A stretch of DNA of 64,000 nucleotides from JACCXG01 sp963785755. GTDB lineage: Bacteria; Acidobacteriota; Vicinamibacteria; Vicinamibacterales; 2-12-FULL-66-21. A program made the position numbers and the translations under genes. Numbering within the stretch: the first letter of the stretch is position 1; each line of letters starts with the position of its first letter. The stretch is taken from assembly GCA_963785755.1 (NCBI GenBank), contig CAWAXG010000056.1:124001-188000 (forward strand), in the 5' to 3' direction. The notes beneath the pieces were generated by a model, which saw only the letters and a list, made by a program, of their open reading frames with translations, was not told the DNA's origin and ran no database searches. This document shows positions 55,601-63,639 of this stretch, one piece after another.

Positions 55601-58219
55601 GTGCGCGTCCGCGCCAGAGATGCGCCGGTTTTCGCGCGCGTCAGTCCTTGCACTCGGGTGCGGGTGCCTGCGCCCGCCCTGTTCCTCGCCGTTCCGTTCC
55701 TCTCCGGCGCCGCCGCCGCAATCCTGGCCTTCGACCGGCTCGATGAGCGGTTCGCGTTTCTGGCCGCTGCGGCTGCGCTGCTCACGCTGATCGCCGCGAC
55801 GGCATCGGCGCTGCAGCGCGATGGCGACGCCGCCTGCGCGCTGGTCGCGCTGGGATGCGCCCTCGCGGGGGCATCGCTCGGCGCCGCCGCGGCACTCGAT
55901 GCGTATCGGCCCCCACTCCTGGAGTGGTTCGAGCGAACCGCACCCACCGAGCCGTCCGCGATCGTGGGTGTCCTGCGCGAGGACGCGTCGCCGACACCGG
56001 CCGGTGTGTCGCTGACCGTCGACGTTCTCTCGATCGGCGATCGGATCGCGGGACGGTCGCCGCTCGGCGGTGTCCGGCTCTCTGTCGGCGGGGCTCTCGC
56101 CGGTCGCGAGATCGATCGCTGGCGGGCCGGCCGCACGATCCGGGCGCCGGCATTTCTGCGCCGGCCATCGACCTATCTCAACCCGGGCACGCCGGACGAG
56201 CGCCGGCCGCTCGCGCGACGCGGCATCGTCCTCGTCGGCAGCATCAAGAGCGCGGCGCTCGTCGACGTCGTCCGGCCTGGCGGCGTCCTGAGCGAGTGCG
56301 CAGCGGCGATCCGCGCCTGGACGCGAGCGCGCATTGCTGCGCATATGGCGTTCGACGCCCGATCAGCGGGAGTGACGGCGGCCGTCCTGATCGGCGATCG
56401 CAGCGGGCTGAGCGCGGACGACGAGCGGCGGCTGCAGGAGGCCGGCACCTATCACGTCATCGCGATCTCGGGCGGCAACATCGCGATTCTTGCCGTGCTG
56501 GGATTGTTGATCTGGCGCACCCTGCTGGTGCCGGCGAGAGCCGCCGCGATCGTGACGGCGGTGGCCCTGCTGTTCTACGGGCTCGTTGCCGGAGGGGCGG
56601 CGTCGGTCGCGCGCGCGGTCACGGTCGCGGCCATCCTGCTCGCGGCGCGCGCCCTCGACCACAGGGGCGCGTCGCTGAATGCGCTCGCGTCCGCCGCGAC
56701 GCTTGCGGTTGCCGTGTCACCGATCGCGATCCTCGACGCCGGTTTCATCCTGTCGTTCGGGGCAACCCTCGCCATCCTGCTTGGTGTCCCGCTGCTGGTC
56801 GCTCCTCGGCAACCGCCTGGTTCGGGTATGGCGATGGCGGTTGTCCGCTACCTGGCGCGAGCCGCCGGAACGCTGTGTGCCGCCACCATCTGCGCCGAGC
56901 TCGTCCTGGCGCCCGTGGGCGCGACGCTGTTCGGCCGGGTGCCGTTCGCCGGCCTGGTGCTCAACTTTGCGGCGATTCCGCTCATGACGGTCGTCCAGAT
57001 TGGCGGCCTCGTGCTGGCGCTGGCGTCGCCCTGGGCGAACGCGGTTGCCGATGCGGCCGCATGGGCCGCCCACCTTGCCGCGACTGGCCTGATCCACTCT
57101 TCATCGCTGGTGGATTTCGCCCCGTGGCTGTCCGCGAGTGTGCCTCCTCCGGTCTGGTGGCTGATGGCGCTCTACTACGCGGCCGCTCTCGGCCTCCTCA
57201 GCACGCGCACACGGTGGATGTCGGGTTGGATTCTCGCGGCCGCCGCCGGAGTCCTGCTTGCCGGGCCGCGGCAGACGTCCCGCGACGCGATGCCACCAAG
57301 CCGCAGCCCGGTGAGGGTCGTGGTGCTGGATGTCGGTCAGGGCGATGCGACGGTCATCGAGCTTCCCGGCGGCCGCAAGCTCCTCGTCGATACGGGTGGT
57401 CTTGCCGCCTTCTCGTCAGCCGAGCCGGAGAACTCGATCCCAACACCGTTCCTCCCGTCCTCCCGTCCTCCTGTTCCGTCTGTTTCACCGTCCTCCCCTG
57501 TTCCGACCTTCGACGTCGGCGAGCGCGTCGTCGCGCCGGCGCTGCGCGCGCTCGGGATTTCGCGTCTGCACGCGTTCGCGATCACGCACGGCGATCCCGA
57601 TCACCTTGGCGGCGCGCGAGGCCTTCTGCGCCGCGTCCCGGCGACGAGCGTGTGGGAGGGGATACCTGTCCCTCCACACGCCGGTCTCCGCGCGCTCGCC
57701 TCGTTGGCTACGGCCCACGGCATGACCTGGCGGACGGTGCAAAGGGACGACGCCGAACGCTTCAGCAGCGCCGAGGTTCGCATACTGCACCCGGCGCGCC
57801 CCGAGTGGGAACGCCAGCGCGTCCGGAATGAGGATTCGATCGTGATCGAGGTGCGGATCGGCGCCATCTCGATCGTCCTCCCCGGCGACATCGGCCGCGA
57901 AGCGGAGCGCGCCATCCTGCCGACGCTCGAACCCGGCCGCCTGACGATCCTCAAAGCCCCGCACCACGGCAGCGCGACATCGAGCACGAAGGAATTCCTC
58001 GAGACCACGCGTCCCGCGGCGGTGATCTTCAGCTGCGGCCGGGAAAACCGATTCGGCCACCCCCATCCCGCGGTGGTCGCGCGCTATCGGGAGATCGGCG
58101 CGGAGATCTTCTCGACCGCGCAGGATGGCGCGGTGTTCGTGGAGACGGATGGCACGACGGTGGAGGTTTGGGGGTGGAGGGGGAAGCGGGCGGCGTTCAC
58201 TGCGTCGCGACGGCACTGA
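55601..58219 (+). CDS. comEC: ComEC/Rec2 DNA-internalisation channel protein
   Basis: An 872-aa inner-membrane protein for DNA uptake or related transport. An N-terminal DUF4131 region is followed by a competence domain (ALLIGDRSGLS-type AVLIGDRSGLSADDERRL, AISGGNIAILAVLG) with many helices to about 570. A C-terminal metallo-beta-lactamase-like domain has LDVGQGDATVIELP, ITHGDPDHLGG and LKAPHHGSATSS. About 20 extra residues (IPTPFLPSSRPPVP and on, near 615-635) are encoded by a CGTCCTCC short repeat inserted in frame. GTG 55601 is the start. pilT is also in the window. Confidence 0.92.
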   Translation: MRVRARDAPVFARVSPCTRVRVPAPALFLAVPFLSGAAAAILAFDRLDERFAFLAAAAALLTLIAATASALQRDGDAACALVALGCALAGASLGAAAALDAYRPPLLEWFERTAPTEPSAIVGVLREDASPTPAGVSLTVDVLSIGDRIAGRSPLGGVRLSVGGALAGREIDRWRAGRTIRAPAFLRRPSTYLNPGTPDERRPLARRGIVLVGSIKSAALVDVVRPGGVLSECAAAIRAWTRARIAAHMAFDARSAGVTAAVLIGDRSGLSADDERRLQEAGTYHVIAISGGNIAILAVLGLLIWRTLLVPARAAAIVTAVALLFYGLVAGGAASVARAVTVAAILLAARALDHRGASLNALASAATLAVAVSPIAILDAGFILSFGATLAILLGVPLLVAPRQPPGSGMAMAVVRYLARAAGTLCAATICAELVLAPVGATLFGRVPFAGLVLNFAAIPLMTVVQIGGLVLALASPWANAVADAAAWAAHLAATGLIHSSSLVDFAPWLSASVPPPVWWLMALYYAAALGLLSTRTRWMSGWILAAAAGVLLAGPRQTSRDAMPPSRSPVRVVVLDVGQGDATVIELPGGRKLLVDTGGLAAFSSAEPENSIPTPFLPSSRPPVPSVSPSSPVPTFDVGERVVAPALRALGISRLHAFAITHGDPDHLGGARGLLRRVPATSVWEGIPVPPHAGLRALASLATAHGMTWRTVQRDDAERFSSAEVRILHPARPEWERQRVRNEDSIVIEVRIGAISIVLPGDIGREAERAILPTLEPGRLTILKAPHHGSATSSTKEFLETTRPAAVIFSCGRENRFGHPHPAVVARYREIGAEIFSTAQDGAVFVETDGTTVEVWGWRGKRAAFTASRRH
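57448..57508. repeat. In-frame CGTCCTCC degenerate repeat inside comEC
   Basis: Units CCGTTCCTC, CCGTCCTC, CCGTCCTCC, TGTTCCGTC and CCGTCCTCCCC run for about 60 bases, encoding a Pro/Ser-rich loop between two conserved parts of the hydrolase domain. Confidence 0.7.
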
Positions 58220-58298
58220 TGTGCTGCTCCGCGACGGCACGCATGCATGGCACGCAAGCGACGGCACACGGCACACGACAACACGCTTACTGCTTCGC

Positions 58299-58333
58299 AG
58301 GCACGACGGCACGACGGCACGACGGCACGACGA
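58299..58333. repeat. GGCACGAC tandem repeat, left arm (locus B)
   Basis: Four near-perfect head-to-tail copies of GGCACGAC, with looser copies (CGACGGCAC) from 58230. They lie just upstream of the broken GxxExxY gene and face the GTCGTGCC array on its other side. Confidence 0.85.
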
Positions 58334-58360
58334 ATTGATGGAGCATTACAAGGAGGTCGA

Positions 58361-58864
58361 ATGTTGAGAGTTGCTTCGCCACTATCCGAATCTGAGGAAC
58401 GGCTCGTATACCGCAGTCATGGATTGCGGCTTCGCGGTGCACAGGATGCTCGGGCCTGGATTCAGGGAGAAGATCTACCACAAGGCCTTCTGTCTCGAAC
58501 TCGAATTACGCGAGCTGCGCTTCGAAGCGGGAAAAGAAGATCGAAGTCAGGTACAAGCAGTGGACCATTCCGGGTCAGACCGTCGATTTCATCGTCGAGG
58601 AAATCGTCCTCGTGGAAATCAAAACGGTTCCTCGGCTGCGGCCCGATTCACCGGAAGCAGGTCTTGTCGTACCTGAAGACGATGGACCTGAGGATCGGCC
58701 TCCTGATGAATTTCAGCGCAGAAGTTCTGAAACAAGGGTTGAGGAAGAGTGGTGAACTAGAGAGTAACCAAGTGGCTTCGTGCCGTCGTGCCGTCGTGCC
58801 GTCGTGCCGTCGTGCGGCGCGAAGCGCTGAGCGGTGTGTGAAATGTCGTCGTGCCTTCGTGTAG
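58361..58864 (+). pseudogene. GxxExxY family protein, three frameshifts
   Basis: A perfect AAGGAGG lies before ATG 58361. The GxxExxY (PDDEXK_3-like) protein can be rebuilt by removing one base at 58411-58412, one at 58529-58531 and one at 58647-58648: SEERLVY, AVMDCGFAVHRMLGPGFREK, KKIEVRYKQWTIPGQTVDFI, VLVEIKTVPRLRP and HRKQVLSYLKTMDLRIGLLM. GPGFREKIY is the family motif. The three insertions sum to one codon, so the outer frame is still open to 58864, running into the repeat array. The true end was probably near 58756. The family function is unknown. Confidence 0.85.
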
Positions 58865-58890
58865 CGCGAAGCGCCATGGCCGTCGTGCCC
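58776..58890. repeat. GTCGTGCC tandem repeat with GCGCGAAGCGC modules (locus C)
   Basis: Five copies of GTCGTGCC run head to tail at 58776-58815, followed by GCGCGAAGCGC, a spacer with further GTCGTGCC and TTCGTG units, and a second GCGCGAAGCGC at 58864-58874. The array is the reverse complement of locus B. The same two modules occur at locus A near 15.5 kb. Confidence 0.85.
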
Positions 58891-58894
58891 CGTC

Positions 58895-59713
58895 TCAGCC
58901 GCCGCCCTTGATCGCTGCCCACTCCTTTTCCATCTCCTCGAGCGTCGCGTCGTGCACCGAGCGGCCCTGATCCTCGAACCGCTGCTCCAGCCGCTCGAAC
59001 CTGGCGCTGAACTTCTCGTTCGCCTTGCGCAGCGCTGATTCGGGCTCGATGCCCAGCTTTCGCGCGAGATTGGCGATCGCGAACAGGAGGTCTCCCATTT
59101 CCTCCTCCGCGCGCGCGTGGCCTTCTTCCCGCACGGCGGCGCGGAGCTCCCGGGTTTCCTCCTCGATCTTGTCCACGACGTCCGCGGTTCGCGCCCAGTC
59201 GAATCCGACCGCGGCGACGCGCGTGCCGATCTCGTGGGCGCGGAGGAGCGCGGGCATGGCTTTGGGAACGCCGCTCAGCAGCGCTCGTTTCTTGCCGGCC
59301 TCCTTCTGCTCCCGCGCCTTGATGTGCTCCCACTGCTCGACGACCTTGCCGGGGGTGTCCACGCCGGCGGTGGTGCCGAAGACGTGCGGGTGGCGGCGAA
59401 TGAGCTTCTCGCTGATCGCATTCAATGAATCGACAACCGTGAAGCGCCCTTCGTCCGCTTCGATCTGGGCGAGGAACACGCCCTCGAACAGCAGATCGCC
59501 GATCTCGCCGCGCAGCGCGTCGTGGTCGTCGCTGTCGATCGCGTCGAGCACCTCGTAGGTCTCCTCGAGCACGAAGCCGCGCAGCGAGTGGATGCTCTGC
59601 TCTCGATCCCAGGGGCATCCGCCCGGGCCCCTGAGGCGCCGCATGATGTCCACGAGCTTCTGGAAGGCCTCGCCCGCGGAATGCACCGATTCCGTTCTGG
59701 TCTGTGGTGGCAT
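58895..59713 (-). CDS. mazG: Nucleoside triphosphate pyrophosphohydrolase MazG
   Basis: A 272-aa all-alpha NTP pyrophosphatase that cleans noncanonical nucleotides and moderates starvation signalling. Two MazG repeats are seen. The first has GPGGCPWDREQSIHSLRGFVLEE, EVLDAID, the EIGDLLFEGVF metal helix and KLIRRHPHVFG. The second has FDWARTADVVDKIEEE and EEEMGDLLFAIANLARKLGI. Length is normal. It ends beside the locus C repeat and diverges from the DUF1844 gene. Confidence 0.95.
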   Translation of the reverse strand: MPPQTRTESVHSAGEAFQKLVDIMRRLRGPGGCPWDREQSIHSLRGFVLEETYEVLDAIDSDDHDALRGEIGDLLFEGVFLAQIEADEGRFTVVDSLNAISEKLIRRHPHVFGTTAGVDTPGKVVEQWEHIKAREQKEAGKKRALLSGVPKAMPALLRAHEIGTRVAAVGFDWARTADVVDKIEEETRELRAAVREEGHARAEEEMGDLLFAIANLARKLGIEPESALRKANEKFSARFERLEQRFEDQGRSVHDATLEEMEKEWAAIKGGG

Positions 59714-59746
59714 CGTGATGTGGTGCGGCTATGCTAGCATTCCGGG

Positions 59747-60034
59747 GTGACGACACAGGAAGATCACGGACTCTCGTTCGCCAAATTCATCATCTCGCTG
59801 GCGACGACCGCGGCCGTTCACTTCGGTGACTTCGCCGACCCGAATACCGGTGAAATCCAGCAGCCGGATCTGCACGCAGCCCATCAGATGATCGAGCTGA
59901 TTGCGATGCTGCAGGACAAGACCAAAGGGAATCTGACGCCAGAGGAAGCCAAGCTCGTCGACGACCTCCTCTACGAGCTCCGCCTGCGCTTCGTGCAGGC
60001 TCAGCAAGGAGAGCGGCGGATCGTCGAGCCGTAG
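59747..60034 (+). CDS. DUF1844 domain protein
   Basis: A 95-aa protein of the DUF1844 family. The core SFAKFIISLATTAAVHFGD, the NPDLHAAHQMIELIAMLQDKTKG-like segment and the ELRLRFVQ end are characteristic. The family is common in Acidobacteria and Deltaproteobacteria but has no known function. The start is GTG 59747 after CCGGG. It precedes the hydrolase gene by four bases, so the two probably form an operon with ribF. Confidence 0.88.
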   Translation: MTTQEDHGLSFAKFIISLATTAAVHFGDFADPNTGEIQQPDLHAAHQMIELIAMLQDKTKGNLTPEEAKLVDDLLYELRLRFVQAQQGERRIVEP

Positions 60035-60038
60035 ACTG

Positions 60039-60812
60039 TTGCAGATAACGTTTCTCGGCACGGGCACGTCGCACGGCGTGCCGATGATTGGCTGCGAGTG
60101 CAGCACCTGCCGCTCCGACGACCCCCGCGACCGCCGCCTGCGCCCGTCGATTTTCATTCGCACCGACGACGGACAGCGGATCCTCGTGGACGCCGGACCC
60201 GATTTGCGCGCGCAGGCGCTGACCTACGACGTCACTCGCGTCGATGCGATTGTGTTCACGCACGGCCACGCCGATCACATCCTCGGCCTGGACGACGTGC
60301 GGCGCTACAACTGGACCATGCGGCAGCCCATGGCGCTCTTTGGCGATGTCCTGACGTTGAGCGAGATCCGCAAGACGTTCGGCTATGCCTTCGACGCCGG
60401 CACGGCCAAAGGTGGAGGCGTGCCGCAGCTGGAGCTGTTCCCGATCGCCGGTCCATTCTGCCTCGGCCGTCAGGAGATCGTTCCGGTTCCGCTTCTGCAC
60501 GGCGCTCGCCCGATTCTCGGCCTGCGGTTCGGTCCGTTTGCGTATCTCACGGATTGCAGCGCGATCCCCGATGCTTCGTGGCCGCTGCTCGAGGGCCTGG
60601 ACGTCCTCGTGCTGGACGCGCTCCGGATCCGGCGGCATCCCACACACTTTTCCCTGGACGAGGCGGTCGAGGCGTCGCGGCGCATCGGCGCGCGGCGGAC
60701 CTATTTCACTCACATGTGTCACGACCTCGCGCATGCCGAGACCTGCGCCCGGCTGCCCGAGGGCGTCACCCTCGCGTACGATGGGCTCAGGCTCACCGTG
60801 AGTGAAGGCTGA
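60039..60812 (+). CDS. Metallo-beta-lactamase-fold hydrolase, PhnP-like
   Basis: A 257-aa metal hydrolase. MQITFLGTGTSHGVPMIGCECSTC matches the PhnP group, which cleaves cyclic phosphodiesters. The metal motif is THGHADHILGLD. A later Asp in LTDCSAI, VLDALR and the His of THMCHDLAHAE complete the site. The CECSTC Cys cluster near residue 19 probably binds zinc. No phn genes are near, so the substrate is unknown. TTG 60039 starts four bases after DUF1844. Confidence 0.87.
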   Translation: MQITFLGTGTSHGVPMIGCECSTCRSDDPRDRRLRPSIFIRTDDGQRILVDAGPDLRAQALTYDVTRVDAIVFTHGHADHILGLDDVRRYNWTMRQPMALFGDVLTLSEIRKTFGYAFDAGTAKGGGVPQLELFPIAGPFCLGRQEIVPVPLLHGARPILGLRFGPFAYLTDCSAIPDASWPLLEGLDVLVLDALRIRRHPTHFSLDEAVEASRRIGARRTYFTHMCHDLAHAETCARLPEGVTLAYDGLRLTVSEG

Positions 60813-60815
60813 CGC

Positions 60816-61751
60816 ATGCACGTGGTTCACTTCCCGGACGACCCGGCTCCCCGGTGGAATCAGCCGGTGCTGGCCCTGGGGAATTTCGACGGGCTGCACC
60901 GCGGGCACATGAAGATCATCGACCGCGTGCGCCGTCGCGCCGGAGAGCGCGGCGGCACGCCCGCGGCGATGACCTTCGATCCGCATCCGCCGCGGGTCGT
61001 CCGACCGGACAAGGCGCCGCCGCTGCTGATGACCAAGGACCAGCGCATCGAGGCGCTCGGCCGATCCGGCATGCAGGGCGTGGCGGTCGTGCGGTTCACG
61101 CCCGAGTTGTCGCGGTGGGAGCCCGAGACGTTCGTGCGCACGGTGCTCGTCGACTGGCTGCACGTGGTGGAAGTGTGGGTCGGCGCGAACTTCCTGTTCG
61201 GCCACAACCGCGAGGGGAACTTCACGGTTCTGCGCACGCTCGGGGCGCGATACGGCTTCCGTGCCGAAAAGATCGATCCGGTCCGTTACAAGGACTTCGT
61301 GGTCAGCAGCACCCGGGTGCGCCGGCTCGTGAGCGAAGGGCGGGTCGATGAAGCGGGGGCGCTGCTCGGCCATCACTATTTCGTGGACGGCGTTGTCGTC
61401 CGCGGCGCCGGCCGCGGCCGCGAGCTCGGATTCCCGACCGCAAACCTGCAGAGCGAGAACGAGCTGCCGCCCCCGTCGGGCGTGTATGCGACCACGGCGA
61501 CCATCGACGACATCGTGTATGCCTCGGTGACCAACATCGGGATGCGGCCGACTTTCGGCGACGTGCTGCGTCCGGTCATCGAAGTGCACATCTTCGACTA
61601 CTCGCGCGATCTCTACGATCGGCGGCTGCGGTTGTCGTTCCTGCAGCGGCTGCGCGACGAGCGCCCCTTCGCCGACGTCGATGCGCTGCGAGCCCAGATC
61701 GAGGCCGACTGCCGCAGCGCGCGGCGGTTGTTCGGCCGGATTTCGCTGTAG
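60816..61751 (+). CDS. ribF: Bifunctional riboflavin kinase/FAD synthetase RibF
   Basis: A 311-aa enzyme that makes FMN and then FAD. The N-terminal nucleotidyltransferase has NFDGLHRGHMKII, AMTFDPHPPRV and GANFLFGHNREGN, with ISSTRVR-like VSSTRVRRLV. The C-terminal kinase has GRGRELGFPTANL, TNIGMRPTFG and EVHIFDYSRDLYDRRL. It lies three bases after the hydrolase gene. FAD and FMN users in this window include Etf, ETF-QO and UbiX. Confidence 0.96.
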   Translation: MHVVHFPDDPAPRWNQPVLALGNFDGLHRGHMKIIDRVRRRAGERGGTPAAMTFDPHPPRVVRPDKAPPLLMTKDQRIEALGRSGMQGVAVVRFTPELSRWEPETFVRTVLVDWLHVVEVWVGANFLFGHNREGNFTVLRTLGARYGFRAEKIDPVRYKDFVVSSTRVRRLVSEGRVDEAGALLGHHYFVDGVVVRGAGRGRELGFPTANLQSENELPPPSGVYATTATIDDIVYASVTNIGMRPTFGDVLRPVIEVHIFDYSRDLYDRRLRLSFLQRLRDERPFADVDALRAQIEADCRSARRLFGRISL

Positions 61752-61754
61752 AAT
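61749..61754 (+). promoter_or_regulatory. TAGAAT -10-like hexamer overlapping the ribF stop
   Basis: TAGAAT shares its TAG with the ribF stop codon and ends seven bases before ATG 61762. No ribosome site is present, so the following small gene would be leaderless if transcribed from here. Confidence 0.4.
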
Positions 61755-61761
61755 CCCCCAT

Positions 61762-62073
61762 ATGCCGGAAAACTCGGGTCATGGTCCGGACAGCCCCGCG
61801 CTCGACTTGCGACTGTCCGTGCCCGCTGAAGGGGGGCTCCGCTCCCTCGCCGGCGAGCTGGCGGCCAAGATTGCGCAACACCTCGGGACCACCGCTCCGG
61901 ACGCGCAGTCGCTCGCCGCGGCGGTCGAGAAGCTCGCCGCGCAGCTGGGCAACTTCGGCAAGCACGAAGAGCAGGACATCACGTTCAGCTTTCGTCAGGT
62001 CGATGGCGAGCTCGTCATCGAGGCCCGCCGGAACGACGAGGCCTCCGTGGTTCGTCATCCATTGCCGTCCTGA
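61762..62073 (+). CDS. Small conserved-looking protein, function unknown
   Basis: A 103-aa soluble, mildly acidic protein. It has a hydrophobic strand LDLRLSVPAEGG, a helix LRSLAGELAAKIAQHLG, a second Ala/Leu-rich helix (SLAAAVEKLAAQLG) and a beta pair DITFSFRQVDGELVIEARR. No motif, signal peptide or metal site is seen, and I recognise no family. It lies between ribF and cysS, 42 bp before the latter, and codon use is like the neighbours. The frame is open back to 61681 within ribF, but ATG 61762 is the sensible start. Confidence 0.65.
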   Translation: MPENSGHGPDSPALDLRLSVPAEGGLRSLAGELAAKIAQHLGTTAPDAQSLAAAVEKLAAQLGNFGKHEEQDITFSFRQVDGELVIEARRNDEASVVRHPLPS

Positions 62074-62115
62074 CGCCGCGACCGTCCCAGTCGGCCACCG
62101 CTCCAACAGCTTCTG

Positions 62116-63543
62116 ATGCGTTTGTTCAACACGCTCACTCGCCGTGAAGAGGATTTCGCGCCCAGCCGCGACAACACCGTTCGGATGTACTCGTGCGGGC
62201 TGACCGTCTACGCCCGCGGGCACATCGGCAATTTCCGGACGTTCGTGGTCTGCGACGTGCTGCGCCGCGCGCTGAAGTACGAAGCGGGATTCGGCATGCG
62301 CCACGTCATGAACTTCACCGACGTCGACGACCGCACGATCGCCGAGTCCCAGAAAGCGGGTGTGCCGCTGCGCGAGTACACAACGCGCTTCGTCGACGCA
62401 TACCGCGAGGATGCCGCCGCGCTCGGCCTCGAAACGCCGGAGGAAATGCCGCGCGCCACAGACGACGCAAACATCGCGGCGATGGGGGAGACGATCGCCG
62501 CGCTCGAGCGCAACGGCCACACGTATCGGAGCGACGGATCGATCTACTTCAAGATCACGACCCTGCCGGACTACGGCAAGCTCGTGCGTCTCGATCATGC
62601 GGGGATCAAGTCCGGCGCGCGCGTCGACAGCGACAAATACGAGAAGGAAGATGCCCGCGATTTCGTACTGTGGAAGGCGACCAGGCCAGGAGAGCCGACC
62701 TGGGACCCAGGCATCGGTCCCGGCCGGCCCGGATGGCACATCGAGTGCTCGGCGATGGCGCTGCGCCTGCTGAACGATCCGCCGATCGACCTGCACGCCG
62801 GCGGCGTCGATCTGATCTTTCCGCATCACGAGAACGAAATCGCTCAGGCCGAAGGGGCAACCGGAAAGCCGTTCTCGCGCTTCTGGTTCCACGTCGAGCA
62901 CCTGATGATCGAGGACGACGACAGCGGCAGCGAGAAGATGTCGAAGTCGCTCGGGAACGCGTTCAATCTCAACGACGTGACGAGCCGCGGCTTCCGCCCC
63001 TCAGCGCTGCGGTATCTCTACCTCGGCGTGCACTACCGGAAGCAGCTGAAGTTTTCCTGGATGGCGATGGCGCAGGCGGAAGAGGCGCTGAAGCGCCTGA
63101 CCGACTTCCTCGCACGTCTCGACACGCTGCCTGACGGCGGGGGCAATGCTGAAGTCGCCACGAAGCTCGACGAGGCTCGCAGGGCCTTCCACGATCACAT
63201 CGCCGCGGATCTCAATACCGCGGCTGCGCTCGGCGTCATCTTCGATCTCGTCAGGGCGCTGAACTCGTCAATCGACGCCGGCGAGCTCGGCGCCAGTGAC
63301 GCGGCGAAGGTGCGCGAAACGTTCGAGCAGTTCGATCGCGTGCTCGGTGTGCTGTCGCTCCGCAGGATGGAGGACGAACAGCCGCCGGTGCCGATCGAGG
63401 AAATCGAGTCGCAGATCGAGGCCCGGCGTGCCGCCCGCCGGGCCAGGAATTTCGCCGAAGCCGATCACATCCGCGCCGAGCTCGACGCCCGAGGCATCGT
63501 CCTCGAGGACACCGGAACCACGACCAGGTGGAAAAGGAAATGA
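62116..63543 (+). CDS. cysS: Cysteinyl-tRNA synthetase
   Basis: A 475-aa class I synthetase. The zinc Cys27 lies in YSCGLTVYARGHIGNFRTF, which holds the HIGH motif. RPGWHIECSAMALRLL and HHENEIAQAEG supply the other zinc ligands. The KMSKS loop is SEKMSKSLGN near 272-281. The C-terminal anticodon domain ends IVLEDTGTTTRWKRK. Length is normal. Confidence 0.97.
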   Translation: MRLFNTLTRREEDFAPSRDNTVRMYSCGLTVYARGHIGNFRTFVVCDVLRRALKYEAGFGMRHVMNFTDVDDRTIAESQKAGVPLREYTTRFVDAYREDAAALGLETPEEMPRATDDANIAAMGETIAALERNGHTYRSDGSIYFKITTLPDYGKLVRLDHAGIKSGARVDSDKYEKEDARDFVLWKATRPGEPTWDPGIGPGRPGWHIECSAMALRLLNDPPIDLHAGGVDLIFPHHENEIAQAEGATGKPFSRFWFHVEHLMIEDDDSGSEKMSKSLGNAFNLNDVTSRGFRPSALRYLYLGVHYRKQLKFSWMAMAQAEEALKRLTDFLARLDTLPDGGGNAEVATKLDEARRAFHDHIAADLNTAAALGVIFDLVRALNSSIDAGELGASDAAKVRETFEQFDRVLGVLSLRRMEDEQPPVPIEEIESQIEARRAARRARNFAEADHIRAELDARGIVLEDTGTTTRWKRK

Positions 63544-63639
63544 CGAAGGCTGCGGCGCCCAACGCGCAAGGCCAAACTCCGAAGTGCTTACAAAACGCAC
63601 GTAGCCTCACCGATATGAAACGGTTGTTTCCAGAACTCG

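Noticed and set aside
58411..58648. Programmed frameshifting in the GxxExxY gene
   Set aside because: Three separate shifts would be required, with no slippery sites or downstream structures; decay or sequencing insertions are simpler.
58236..58890. CRISPR array
   Set aside because: The 8-base units are contiguous or irregular, with no 25-40 base repeats and unique spacers, and no cas genes are near.
59790..61589. A 599-codon minus-strand open frame opposite the PhnP-like hydrolase and ribF
   Set aside because: The Arg/His/Glu-rich product has no motif, and it lies over three well-supported genes.
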